A stretch of DNA of 64,000 bases from Pseudomonas lundensis (GTDB lineage: Bacteria > Pseudomonadota > Gammaproteobacteria > Pseudomonadales > Pseudomonadaceae). This document shows positions 7,679-15,843 of this stretch, one piece after another. Position 1 is the stretch's first letter, and each line of letters starts with the position of its first letter. The stretch covers positions 123,291 through 187,290 of the forward strand of contig NZ_JYKY01000007.1 in assembly GCF_001042985.1 (NCBI RefSeq), written 5' to 3'. The notes beneath the pieces were generated by a model that saw nothing but the letters and a program-made list of their open reading frames with translations, was not told where the DNA came from and did not search any database. The translations under genes and the position numbers were made by a program.

Positions 7679-8187
7679 ATACAGGAATTATTCCGTTCCA
7701 CTATGAGGGGCAGGCCGTCAGCTTCAATAGTGATGGCTGGATCAATGCCACTGAAGTGGCGGCGCGTTACGGGAAGAAGCCAATCAAGTGGCTAGAGCTG
7801 GCCAGCACGAAAAACTACATGGCGGCGCTTTCTCGGCACCTCGGTTTTGATGTCCGCAATTCGGACTTCAAAATGGTCGAGGCTTCCCGGGTTCGTGGTC
7901 GCGCCGGTACTTGGCTGCATCCAAAGCTTGCGGTTGCGTTTGCCCGATGGCTGGATGACGACTTTGCGGTCTGGGCTGACCTTCATATTGATGCGCTCCT
8001 GCGTGGCGAGCTCAACGAAAAGCAACAATTTGACCGGGCATGCAAGGCCCTGAACGACGCTCAGAGCATTGCCAGCCTCAGCGGAAAAGAGCTTTCAAAG
8101 TTTCGGTGGAAAAAACCGAAGCTTGTGCATGACGTTGATTACTGGCGAGACCAATTGCAGCTCACGCTCGGCCTCGACGCAGCCTAG
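7675..8187 (+). CDS. KilA-N domain protein
   Basis: A 170-aa phage protein with a KilA-N domain over residues 8-110: FHYEGQAVSFNSDGWINATE, followed by AARYGKKPIKWLEL, and the closing GRAGTWLHPKLAVAFARWLD motif with ADLHIDALLRGE. KilA-N domains bind nucleic acid and are common in phage anti-repressor and regulatory proteins. ATG 7675 overlaps the preceding stop (ATGA) and is preferred to the upstream in-frame start at 7657. The C-terminal 50 residues are basic. Exact function unknown; with Ant it looks regulatory. Confidence 0.88.
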   Translation: MNTGIIPFHYEGQAVSFNSDGWINATEVAARYGKKPIKWLELASTKNYMAALSRHLGFDVRNSDFKMVEASRVRGRAGTWLHPKLAVAFARWLDDDFAVWADLHIDALLRGELNEKQQFDRACKALNDAQSIASLSGKELSKFRWKKPKLVHDVDYWRDQLQLTLGLDAA

Positions 8188-8207
8188 CCTCCCACGAACC
8201 CGAAGAA

Positions 8208-8226
8208 CCCCGCCCATGCGGGGCTT
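8208..8226 (+). terminator. Short hairpin after the KilA-N gene
   Basis: CCCCGC (8208-8213), loop CCAT, GCGGGG (8218-8223), CTTT. A compact stem with a weak U-tract, 20 bp past the stop. Confidence 0.55.
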
Positions 8227-8282
8227 TCGTGTTGCTCTCTCGTTGGTGATAAAGTCTCGCCACACATCAACGAGGGAACGAC

Positions 8283-8711
8283 ATGAAATTATTCATAGGG
8301 GCGATGGCCCTGGTTGCGCTGGCGGGGTGCTCGACATCTCAAGTGTCGGCGGACAAGGCCAAGCCTGTGCCGGCTGATAGGGTTTTGGCATTCTCGAAAA
8401 AGCCATCTGGACCGCACGGGACGGTTATCGTCACGCGAGATACAGGATTTGTAGGTGGTGCGTGCTACGTAGGAGTATTAGTCGATGGTAAGTTTTCAGC
8501 GCGCATCGATACTGGAGAGGTGGTTCGCTTGTACGTCCCATCCGGAGAGCACCTAATTGGGCTGTCTGGTGATGAGCGCAGCGGAGGAACGTGCGGCTGG
8601 GGTAGTTTGAGAAAGGAGCAGTCAACAATTGTTCAGGACGGAAGCGTTAAAAAATTCAGGATAGGCGGTGACACCCAAGTCGGCCTTGATATCAGGCCGA
8701 CATCCATGTGA
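8283..8711 (+). CDS. Phage-encoded lipoprotein
   Basis: A 142-aa protein with a lipoprotein signal: basic start MKLF, hydrophobic core IGAMALVALAG and lipobox LAGC, with Cys15 as the lipidation site. The mature part is beta-rich with two cysteines in GGACYVGV and GGTCGWG that could form a disulfide. The DTGFVGGACYVGV...GEHLIGL pattern is seen in small lipoproteins of Pseudomonas genomes and phages of unknown function. Its place just before gpI, with hairpins on both sides, marks it as a lysogeny moron; superinfection exclusion is a reasonable guess, not shown. GAGGGAACGAC precedes the ATG. Confidence 0.8.
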   Translation: MKLFIGAMALVALAGCSTSQVSADKAKPVPADRVLAFSKKPSGPHGTVIVTRDTGFVGGACYVGVLVDGKFSARIDTGEVVRLYVPSGEHLIGLSGDERSGGTCGWGSLRKEQSTIVQDGSVKKFRIGGDTQVGLDIRPTSM

Positions 8712-8731
8712 CCGCTAGATCAGGCATGCAG

Positions 8732-8752
8732 ACCACCTTCGGGTGGTTTTTT
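8732..8752 (+). terminator. Intrinsic terminator directly before gpI
   Basis: ACCACC, loop TTCG, GGTGGT (8742-8747), then TTTTT. It is followed within 20 bp by GGAGAAAAG and the gpI ATG, a terminator-then-RBS junction seen three times in this phage region. Confidence 0.75.
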
Positions 8753-8770
8753 ATTATCTGGAGAAAAGTA

Positions 8771-9382
8771 ATGGCCGCACTCGCTATCGAATATCAGCCC
8801 ATGACTACGATTTTGTTGTATGGGCAGCTCCGCCAGTTTGGGCGATCTTTCAGGCTTTCCGTCAGGTCGCCCGCCGAGGCAATTAAAGCTCTTTGCGTCC
8901 AGATTCCTGGTTTTGAGCGATTCATCTCAAATGCAAAATCGAGAGGCATCGAGTTCGCTATATTTCGCGGAAGCAAGAATCTCGAAGAAAAAGAGCTTAG
9001 CTACGGCGGAACTGGAGATATTCGTATTGCTCCGGTTATCTGCGGGAGTAAGCGTGGTGGTGTGCTTCAAACAGTCGTGGGTGTTGTTTTGCTAGCGGTA
9101 GGGGCGGTATTGACTTATGCCTCTGGCGGTACTGCCACACCGTTTACTTCTGGAATGATGATGATGGGCGCTTCTCTTGCGCTTGGAGGCGTGATCCAAA
9201 TGCTCAGTCCCCAGGCCGGCGGTTTGAAGACCAGCGCAGCGCCTGAGAACACCCCCGGCTACGCCTTCGGCAGCGCCAAGAACACCACAGCCTCCGGCAA
9301 TCCGGTCTCACTGTGCTACGGCCGTCGGCGCTGGGGTGGGGCAATCATCAGTGCTGCGATCTATGCCGAAGACCAGATGTAG
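8771..9382 (+). CDS. Phage tail assembly protein I-like
   Basis: A 203-aa gpI-family protein needed in lambda for tail-tip assembly with gpJ. The N-terminal part (ILLYGQLRQFGRSFRLSV, PAEAIKAL, PGFERFI) is the family signature. The C-terminal part holds two hydrophobic segments (VVGVVLLAVGAVLTYASGG and MMMMGASLALGGVIQML) and the closing GNPVSLCYGRRRWGGAIIS segment, which in related phages lies next to gpJ. ATG 8771 with GGAGAAAAG upstream is chosen over the in-frame start at 8708, which overlaps the lipoprotein gene. Confidence 0.88.
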   Translation: MAALAIEYQPMTTILLYGQLRQFGRSFRLSVRSPAEAIKALCVQIPGFERFISNAKSRGIEFAIFRGSKNLEEKELSYGGTGDIRIAPVICGSKRGGVLQTVVGVVLLAVGAVLTYASGGTATPFTSGMMMMGASLALGGVIQMLSPQAGGLKTSAAPENTPGYAFGSAKNTTASGNPVSLCYGRRRWGGAIISAAIYAEDQM

Positions 9383-9400
9383 ACACTACCGAACGCCACG

Positions 9401-9421
9401 CCGCCCATGAGGCGGTTTTTT
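9401..9421 (+). terminator. Intrinsic terminator between gpI and gpJ
   Basis: CCGCC (9401-9405), loop CATGA, GGCGG (9411-9415), TTTTTT. Followed by GGAGAAAAG and the gpJ ATG 18 bp later. The stem is only 5 bp, so read-through under phage antitermination is likely. Confidence 0.65.
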
Positions 9422-9438
9422 ATTGCCTGGAGAAAAGC

Positions 9439-12400
9439 ATGGGCGCAGCACAGTTAATCGATATCCACGGCGCCAAGGGCGGATCAGACAAGCCGAAGAC
9501 CCCAACCGAAGCCCCGGACAGCCTGCGCTCTATTGCCTTGGCGAAAATGCTGATTGCTGTGGGTGAGGGCGAATTTGACGGAACGCCTACGGCCAAAAAC
9601 ATCTTTCTCGACAATACCCCGCTGCAGGACGAGCAAGGCAATCTCAACTTCCCGAATGTTAAGTGGGAGTGGCGTACTGGCTCCGTTGAGCAGCCTTACA
9701 TCCCAGGCATTCCATCGGTGGAGAATGAGACCACCTTGGGCATTGAGCTGCGCAGCGGTACACCGTGGGTGAGGGCGATCAGCAATACCCAGCTTTCTGC
9801 TGTGCGTCTGCGCTTTGCCTGGCCAATGCTGCAATCGATTGATGCCAGTGGAAACATCAACGGTTACCGGATCGAATTTAAGATCGAAGTGGCCACCGAT
9901 GGCGGTGCTTACAAAGAGGTGCTGAATGAAGCGGTAGACGGGAAGACCACAAGCGTTTACGAGCGCACGCGGCGCATCGACTTGCCCAAAGCTGTGAGCG
10001 GCTGGTTGCTGCGGATCACGCGCCTAACCGCCAACCAGAACAACAACAAAATCGCCGACACCATGCAGATCGCGGGCTTCACCGAGGTCATCGATGCGAA
10101 GCTGCGCTATCCGAACACCGCGCTGCTCTACATTGAGTTTTCGGCTGAGCAGTTCCGCAACATCCCGGCGGTCACGATTGAATGTGATGCACGCAAGATG
10201 TCGGTACCAAGCAATTACGATCCGCGCACCCGGAGCTACAGCGGTATCTGGGACGGCACGTTCAAACAGGCATGGACCGATAACCCGGTCTGGATGACTT
10301 ACGACGTCACCGTCAACGACCGCTTCGGCCTTGGCCGGCGCATCAAGCCATGGCAGGTCGATAAGTGGGAGCTGTACCGCATTGCTCAGTATTGCGATCA
10401 GTTGGTACCAGACGGCAAAGGCGGGATGGAGCCGCGCTTTATCTGCAATCTGAACCTGCAAGGCAAGGCGGATGCCTGGACGTTGCTGCGGGATATTTCT
10501 GCAATTTACCGCGGCATGACCTACTGGGCGCAGGGCCAGGTGTTTTCGCTGTCGGATATGCCACGCGCCACTGACTTCGACTTCGCCTACACCCGCGCCA
10601 ACGTGATCGATGGCAAGTTCACCTATGCCAGCGCCTCGGAGCGCACCCGTTACAGCCGGGCACTGATCAGCTACGACAACCCGGCTAACAACTACGACAC
10701 TGACGTCACGGCGGTAACCGACAGCAAGTTGCAGCGCCGCTACGGCGACAATCCGCTGGAGATCAGCGCTATTGGCTGCACGCGTGAATCCGAGGCGCAG
10801 CGCCGGGGTAAGTGGGCGCTGCTGACCAATGCCAAAGACCGCGCCGTTACGTTCAGGACCGGCTTGGCCGGGCGCATTCCGCTGCCGGGTTATGTCATCC
10901 CGATTGCAGACGAGTTGATTGCCGGGCGGCCGGTTGGCGGGCTTGTGTCTGCTGTAGCAGGCAAGGTCATCACGCTGGATCGCGACACTTCGGCCAAGCC
11001 AGGCGACCGTCTGATTCTCAACCTTCCCGACGGCAAGTGTGAGGGCCGAACCATTCAACTGGTCAGCGGCCGCAAACTCACGGTGACCACGGCTTACTCC
11101 GTTGCGCCTGAATCCGAGCTGGTCTGGTGCCTGGATGCCGATGATTTGGCGGTACCGCTTTACCGGGTTACCAGCGTGTCGCGGCCGGAGCCTGGCGTAT
11201 TTGAAATCTCGGCCGTGCAGTACGACCCGAGCAAGTTCGCGCATATCGACACTGGGGCCCGACTGGAAGAGCGCCCGATCAGCGTAATCCCAATCACTGT
11301 GGTTCCGGCACCGGCCAGCGTGGCGCTGACGTCGAGTTCGTCGGTTGCCCAAGGCTTGGCCGTGACCACCATGACCATTGCCTGGGCGTCGGTACCCGGC
11401 GCAGTCGCCTATGACGTGGAGTGGCGTAAAGACAATGGCAACTGGATCAAGGTGCAGCGCACCGGCTCATCCAGTGTTGAGGTACCTGGTATTTACGCTG
11501 GCGCTTATTTGGCTCGGGTGCGTGCGGTCAGTGCATTTGAAATTTCGTCCATCTGGAGAAACTCGCAACTGACGCAATTGAAAGGCAAGGAAGGCTTGCC
11601 GCCTGCCATCACACACCTGACCACAGAAAGCCTGGTCTACGGCATCCGCCTGAACTGGGGTTTCCCACCTGGCGCCGAAGACACCCAGCGCACTGAGATC
11701 TGGCAGAACAAGGCCAATGACCTGCAGTCCGCAATAAAGCTTGGCGACTACGCCTACCCGCAGGCCCGACACGAACTGCAAAACATCGTGCCCGGGACCA
11801 GCCTGTTTTTCTGGGCGCGGCTGGTGGACCGCACCGGCAATGTCGGGCCGTGGTTTCCGGAGAAGTTCGGGGTCAATGGCCAGCCGAGTTCGGACCAGAC
11901 GGAGTACGAGAAGTACTTTGCGGGGAAAATCGGCACGGGCGCGCTTTACCCGGAGTTGAAGAAGGACATCGAGCTCATCACCGGTGACGGGCCGGGTTCG
12001 GTCAAGGAGCTGGCTGAGCAGGTTAAAGAGCTGGGCGACAAGGTCGAAGGCCTGGTCGACACCTTCATCTACGACCCAAAACTGACCTACAAGACCGGCG
12101 AAAACGCCCGCGAAGGACGGCACATCTATCAGGCGCTGCAGGCCGTACCACTCGATACACCGCCGCCCAACCCGGCCTACTGGAAGGACATCGGCGAGAT
12201 CCTCGAAACCGCCAATGGCCTGGCCTTTCAGGTCAACCAGAACACCACCAGCATCAAAGATCTCGACGGCAAGGTCACGGCGTCTGCGTCATCGCTGGAA
12301 GCCTTGCGGGCCGCGGCGCGGGGCGACACGGGCGAGGGCGAGCTGGCCGACGCCCTCAAGAGCTGGCAATCCACGGCTGAGCTGGCCGTTGAAAAGCGTG

Positions 12401-13320
12401 TGCGGGCCACTGAAGACGAGGCGATTTCCGAGCGTGTGACCACGTTCGGTGCGCAGGTCGGGGAGAACAAGGCCGGGCTTTCGAGCCTTGAAAAGGTCGT
12501 GGCCACCAATGATTCAGTCGCTGCCAAGCGCATCACGGAACTGAAAGGCGAGCTGAGCGATGTCGGTTCAGGCGTGACGGGTAACACTCAGGCGCTGGAA
12601 ACACTCAGCGGTGAAATATCTCGTATAGATGGGGCGGTTGTAGCAACGGCCAGCAGCCTGGAATCACTACGAGCAGACGCGCGAAGTGACACAGGCGAGG
12701 GGGATTTGGCGGGTGCTTTGGAAGCCTGGAGCTCAACAGCCAACTTCGCGCTGGAGAAAAAGGTGCGCGCTACGGCGGAAGAAGCCTTGGCGATGAAAAC
12801 TGAGCAGCTGCAAGTCAACCTCAATCAAACCACGGCTTCCGTGGAGCAGGTCAGCAAGGCCGTGGTCGATGTGAATGGGCGGGTGTCGGCCCAAACCACG
12901 ATCAAGGCCGAAACCATCGTGGGCGGGCGCAAGGTCATGGCGGGTCTCGCGCTGGGTTCTGATGGGGACACCTCGGAGATTCTGGCCTTTGCGCAACGCT
13001 TCGCCATCATCGACGAAGTCACTGGGCAGCTCAGAACACCCTTTGTGGTGCAGGGCGGTCAGGTGTTCATCAACTACGCGATGATCGATACGGCGTTCAT
13101 TCAGAACCTGGTGCTGGGGATGACGCTGCGATCCAGCGCTTTGAATGCCAAGGGCTTGCCGTTGCTGGAAATCAATATTCCACAAGGAATGCTGACCCTG
13201 CGCAGCCCTGGAGCAGGCGGCTCTACGACGCTCAATAACAACGGACTGCTTGTGCAGGATGAAGATGACAGCGTTCGTCTGCGGGCAGGGAATCTAACGC
13301 TACTGAAGGCCGGAGGCTGA
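9439..13320 (+). CDS. Host specificity protein J-like (central tail tip)
   Basis: A 1293-aa tail-tip protein of the lambda gpJ family, forming the baseplate cone and usually the receptor-binding tip. The N-terminal 600 residues are the conserved hub (SLRSIALAKMLIAVGEGEFDG, TYDVTVNDRFGLGRRI). Fibronectin-III-like domains lie near residues 615-830. A coiled-coil zone around 850-1160 holds an internal duplication of about 49 residues. The end (GLALGSDGDTSEILAFAQRF, PFVVQGGQVFIN) resembles DUF1983, common at the end of such proteins. ATG 9439 has GGAGAAAAG upstream; an upstream extension to 9313 overlaps gpI and is rejected. The C-terminal third is the part expected to vary with host. Confidence 0.93.
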   Translation: MGAAQLIDIHGAKGGSDKPKTPTEAPDSLRSIALAKMLIAVGEGEFDGTPTAKNIFLDNTPLQDEQGNLNFPNVKWEWRTGSVEQPYIPGIPSVENETTLGIELRSGTPWVRAISNTQLSAVRLRFAWPMLQSIDASGNINGYRIEFKIEVATDGGAYKEVLNEAVDGKTTSVYERTRRIDLPKAVSGWLLRITRLTANQNNNKIADTMQIAGFTEVIDAKLRYPNTALLYIEFSAEQFRNIPAVTIECDARKMSVPSNYDPRTRSYSGIWDGTFKQAWTDNPVWMTYDVTVNDRFGLGRRIKPWQVDKWELYRIAQYCDQLVPDGKGGMEPRFICNLNLQGKADAWTLLRDISAIYRGMTYWAQGQVFSLSDMPRATDFDFAYTRANVIDGKFTYASASERTRYSRALISYDNPANNYDTDVTAVTDSKLQRRYGDNPLEISAIGCTRESEAQRRGKWALLTNAKDRAVTFRTGLAGRIPLPGYVIPIADELIAGRPVGGLVSAVAGKVITLDRDTSAKPGDRLILNLPDGKCEGRTIQLVSGRKLTVTTAYSVAPESELVWCLDADDLAVPLYRVTSVSRPEPGVFEISAVQYDPSKFAHIDTGARLEERPISVIPITVVPAPASVALTSSSSVAQGLAVTTMTIAWASVPGAVAYDVEWRKDNGNWIKVQRTGSSSVEVPGIYAGAYLARVRAVSAFEISSIWRNSQLTQLKGKEGLPPAITHLTTESLVYGIRLNWGFPPGAEDTQRTEIWQNKANDLQSAIKLGDYAYPQARHELQNIVPGTSLFFWARLVDRTGNVGPWFPEKFGVNGQPSSDQTEYEKYFAGKIGTGALYPELKKDIELITGDGPGSVKELAEQVKELGDKVEGLVDTFIYDPKLTYKTGENAREGRHIYQALQAVPLDTPPPNPAYWKDIGEILETANGLAFQVNQNTTSIKDLDGKVTASASSLEALRAAARGDTGEGELADALKSWQSTAELAVEKRVRATEDEAISERVTTFGAQVGENKAGLSSLEKVVATNDSVAAKRITELKGELSDVGSGVTGNTQALETLSGEISRIDGAVVATASSLESLRADARSDTGEGDLAGALEAWSSTANFALEKKVRATAEEALAMKTEQLQVNLNQTTASVEQVSKAVVDVNGRVSAQTTIKAETIVGGRKVMAGLALGSDGDTSEILAFAQRFAIIDEVTGQLRTPFVVQGGQVFINYAMIDTAFIQNLVLGMTLRSSALNAKGLPLLEINIPQGMLTLRSPGAGGSTTLNNNGLLVQDEDDSVRLRAGNLTLLKAGG
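12274..12423 (+). repeat. Internal duplication in gpJ, copy 1
   Basis: Encodes a segment beginning VTASASSLEALRAAARGDTG and ending EKRVRATEDEA. It recurs at 12640-12789 with about 70% amino-acid identity. Both copies lie in the coiled-coil zone. Confidence 0.85.
12640..12789 (+). repeat. Internal duplication in gpJ, copy 2
   Basis: Encodes VATASSLESLRADARSDTGE through EKKVRATAEEA, the second copy of the segment at 12274-12423; the offset is 366 bp (122 codons). Suggests expansion of the tip stalk by unequal recombination. Confidence 0.85.
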
Positions 13321-13324
13321 AGTC

Positions 13325-13714
13325 ATGATTTATGGGTTAGAAGTGCTCGATGCGAAAGGCGTGCAGACGCTGGGGATGGAGGATTTCACCATTCAGAGAC
13401 TGGCCACCATGACCATCCCTGCAAGTCGAAGTGGTGGGCTTGGCATTAGGGGTGATTACATCCTCATTAATGTGGATGGCTATGATCCCGCCACATGCTT
13501 CGTGACCATTACACCCAAAGCGTACTCCCCGTACCCACAAGGTGCGGGGCAGGCGTACTGGGGGTGTGTGCCGACTTACAAAGACCTCGGTGGAACGCAG
13601 ATAGGGATCATCACGTATGGCAATTACTTTGAAGTAGACTACAAGGGGGATTGGATATTCAAGTGGAAGTCCGAAGTGGTTGAAAGTGTTGTCGAAGTGG
13701 TGAGGGTTATTTAA
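13325..13714 (+). CDS. Small tail-tip-associated protein, unknown
   Basis: A 129-aa protein directly after gpJ (4-nt gap, GGAGG before the ATG). It begins MIYGLEVLDAKGVQTLGMED; the next gene starts with the related MSYGL. The pattern is beta-rich with aromatic residues (YWGCVPTY, YFEVDYKGDWIFKW) and no signal peptide. Base composition is lower in GC than gpJ. Proteins starting M-x-YGL after gpJ occur in other tailed phages and are probably tail-tip or fibre accessory proteins. I cannot assign a family with certainty. Confidence 0.72.
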   Translation: MIYGLEVLDAKGVQTLGMEDFTIQRLATMTIPASRSGGLGIRGDYILINVDGYDPATCFVTITPKAYSPYPQGAGQAYWGCVPTYKDLGGTQIGIITYGNYFEVDYKGDWIFKWKSEVVESVVEVVRVI

Positions 13715-14451
13715 TGAGCTACGGCCTGTCTGCGACAAATAACGGCGGTTCCGTTGTAATCAGCAGCGATTATAAAACCTTAGTGTTTTCTGAGAGAGGG
13801 AATTTCCAGATACTGTCTCGCTACTCAGATGGTGAGGGGTATGGGGCAGTTACATTTGTAAAACCGATCCAGACACAAGAGCCGCCTCAAATATTTGTCA
13901 GGTGCATTTCCGCATCCCACCCGGCGTTATCGTTTTATACAAGGGTGCTCGGAAGTCCCGGTAACTGGACAGGCTTTAGCGTAGTGAGTGCGGCTCTTGG
14001 CGGTGGGGTGGTGCAAAATTTCAACCTTGAATATGTATCGTGTAAATACTCTGATAAAAAGAGTGTTGATGAGTATGGGCTTGAGATATACGACGCTCAA
14101 GAGGGGGTAGTCTATACATCCAGTGACAGGGTAGTGAGGTTCGGTAAGTTTACGAAGAACTGGACCTATGTGCCTCCCCAAGTCGCCTACGGGCTGGTAG
14201 CTGTTTTTAATAGCAACCTACCTTTGGCTCACGATGACTTTATCAGTATATCCAGTGTGGATCGGGGTAATGCATGGTTCATGGGGTCGGTGGATTATGC
14301 GGGGCTAAGGATCAGGGAGGGCGGCGCCCCTGTGATTAAAATATTAACTAACTTAAATCGTACCGATATCGGTCTATTTCAAGGCACAGCAGGCTCGGCC
14401 TTTTCGATACCGGTATGTAAGTTTCCAATTGAGCGTTACTACAATGATTAA
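13714..14451 (+). CDS. Tail-tip-associated protein, unknown (M-x-YGL type)
   Basis: A 245-aa beta-rich protein whose ATG overlaps the preceding TAA (TAATG at 13712-13716). It starts MSYGLSATNNGGSVVISSDY, similar to the start of the 129-aa neighbour, and resembles phage proteins of the DUF6453 type as far as memory allows. Composition is AT-richer than the tail genes around it. Position between gpJ and the fibre gene suggests a virion surface or fibre-adaptor role. No enzymatic motif is visible. Confidence 0.72.
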   Translation: MSYGLSATNNGGSVVISSDYKTLVFSERGNFQILSRYSDGEGYGAVTFVKPIQTQEPPQIFVRCISASHPALSFYTRVLGSPGNWTGFSVVSAALGGGVVQNFNLEYVSCKYSDKKSVDEYGLEIYDAQEGVVYTSSDRVVRFGKFTKNWTYVPPQVAYGLVAVFNSNLPLAHDDFISISSVDRGNAWFMGSVDYAGLRIREGGAPVIKILTNLNRTDIGLFQGTAGSAFSIPVCKFPIERYYND

Positions 14452-14462
14452 GGAAGTAGCCT

Positions 14463-15227
14463 ATGCCTTGGTATAAAGCCGGGACTGTTAAAACCACCAA
14501 CAACAGCAACGCCATTATCGGAACGGGCACGGCTTTTATTGCGAACGCACGAACGGGTGATGCGTTTCGCGGCCCGGATGGTGCGTGGTATGAGGTCACC
14601 AACATCGCCAGCGATACGGCCTTGTCGATTTCTCCAAACTATCAAGGGCCCACCGTCGCTGCCGGCGGCTATGCGCTCGCGCCCATGCAGGGGTATGTCA
14701 AAGACCTGGCTGACCAGGTGAGGGCGATCGTTCAGCAATGGGGCGCGACCTTGGCAGGGTTGGGGCCTTTGTCCAGCGTAAGCATTGCTCCGATTGCCAA
14801 TGGCGGCACGGGCTCAAACTCTGCAGCGGGTGCTCGTACAGCCCTGGGGCTGGGGACCGCAGCGACTGCAAACCTCACAAGCTCTCCCGAGGATTACGGG
14901 GCAGGTAAAGTGTTGCAGGTCGGTGCCCTGGGCTGGAACGGTGGTAACTCCTTGGCCCAGTCTGCATCGGGTGACGCGAATTTGTTGGGGCGCTCAGGGA
15001 TCTATCTCTACTCCAACGGGGGTCAGAACGTGCCCGCTGGTGTGTTCCCGCATGTCCGGCTCACAACAGCCGCGCCCGGGTACCAGACCCAAGAGGCGAT
15101 TTCATCGTCTCCAAATCCTCGATACATGATGCGCAATCAATATGGTGGCTCGTTCTCCCCATGGGTTGAGTTCTACCACTCTGGTAACACCACCCGCGCC
15201 GCCGACGGCACACTGAAGGCTATTTAA
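14463..15227 (+). CDS. Phage tail fibre protein
   Basis: A 254-aa short tail fibre. The N-terminal domain (MPWYKAGTVKTTNNSNAIIG, TGDAFRGPDGAWYEVTNI) is the attachment module found in lambda-like and tailocin fibres. It is followed by the collagen-like fibre motif IANGGTGSNSAAGARTALGL and a C-terminal tip with VGALGWNGG, YLYSNGGQNVPAG and the terminal signature FYHSGNTTRAADGTLKAI. It should trimerise and bind the host surface, probably LPS. The next gene, its putative chaperone, begins on the very next base. Confidence 0.9.
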   Translation: MPWYKAGTVKTTNNSNAIIGTGTAFIANARTGDAFRGPDGAWYEVTNIASDTALSISPNYQGPTVAAGGYALAPMQGYVKDLADQVRAIVQQWGATLAGLGPLSSVSIAPIANGGTGSNSAAGARTALGLGTAATANLTSSPEDYGAGKVLQVGALGWNGGNSLAQSASGDANLLGRSGIYLYSNGGQNVPAGVFPHVRLTTAAPGYQTQEAISSSPNPRYMMRNQYGGSFSPWVEFYHSGNTTRAADGTLKAI

Positions 15228-15785
15228 ATGACGACTCGTGCAGCTATCAACATTCTCGGCTCCACCGGTGAAATCATCGACATCACATCGCTGGGCGTGA
15301 GCACCATCGAATCGAAGCGAGAAAGCCCCGGTATTTACCAACTGATCGGAACGCAGGGCATGGCCAGGGCGCCAGAGGGGTGGGGCTATGTCGTCAACCA
15401 GATGGACGTGGATAAAACCGTGGCCATCTCCTATGACGAGCAGGTGCTGCGCGTCTGTGTGTCCCTGGACGACAAGCCTACCGACCTGAGCCACAGCATT
15501 ACCTTGCACGTGGCCGTCGATGAGCTACCAGTCTCATCCATGCCACCCCCTGAGCAGGTGCCTGACATGGATCCAGCCCAAGAGGCCCAGCGCGAATACA
15601 CTCACTTGCGCGCCATCGCCGACTACGCTATCGCCCCGCTTCAGGATGCTGTCGATATCGACGAAGCCTCAGAAGAAGACGCCGTCCGGCTCAAAGCCTG
15701 GAAGAAATACCGCGTGGCGCTTAATCGTGTGTTTGAACAGAGTGGGTACCCAGACGCCATCGATTGGCCGTTGGCGCCAGAGTAA
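15228..15785 (+). CDS. Tail fibre assembly chaperone-like protein
   Basis: A 185-aa protein starting on the base after the fibre stop. Its C-terminal 65 residues match the tail fibre assembly family (ADYAIAPLQDAVDIDEASEE, LKAWKKYRVALNRVF, GYPDAIDWPLAP). These chaperones help fibres fold and trimerise. The N-terminal half (residues 1-100) is less typical: a beta-rich segment (INILGSTGEIIDITSLGVST, SPGIYQLIGTQG), so the protein may be a fusion with a fibre tip piece. Ends just before a terminator. Confidence 0.85.
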   Translation: MTTRAAINILGSTGEIIDITSLGVSTIESKRESPGIYQLIGTQGMARAPEGWGYVVNQMDVDKTVAISYDEQVLRVCVSLDDKPTDLSHSITLHVAVDELPVSSMPPPEQVPDMDPAQEAQREYTHLRAIADYAIAPLQDAVDIDEASEEDAVRLKAWKKYRVALNRVFEQSGYPDAIDWPLAPE

Positions 15786-15805
15786 GCCCGGCCGTTATCC
15801 CGAAC

Positions 15806-15829
15806 CCCGCCGAGTGCGGGTATTTTTTT
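15806..15829 (+). terminator. Intrinsic terminator before the endolysin
   Basis: CCCGC (15806-15810), loop CGAGT, GCGGG (15816-15820), TATTTTTTT. The endolysin GGAGAAAG and ATG follow within 24 bp, the same junction layout as before gpI and gpJ. Confidence 0.7.
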
Positions 15830-15843
15830 GCCCGGAGAAAGCC

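Noticed and set aside
10024..11352. 442-codon minus-strand frame inside gpJ
   Set aside because: Shadow of gpJ; Arg/Gln/His-rich composition typical of antisense translation.
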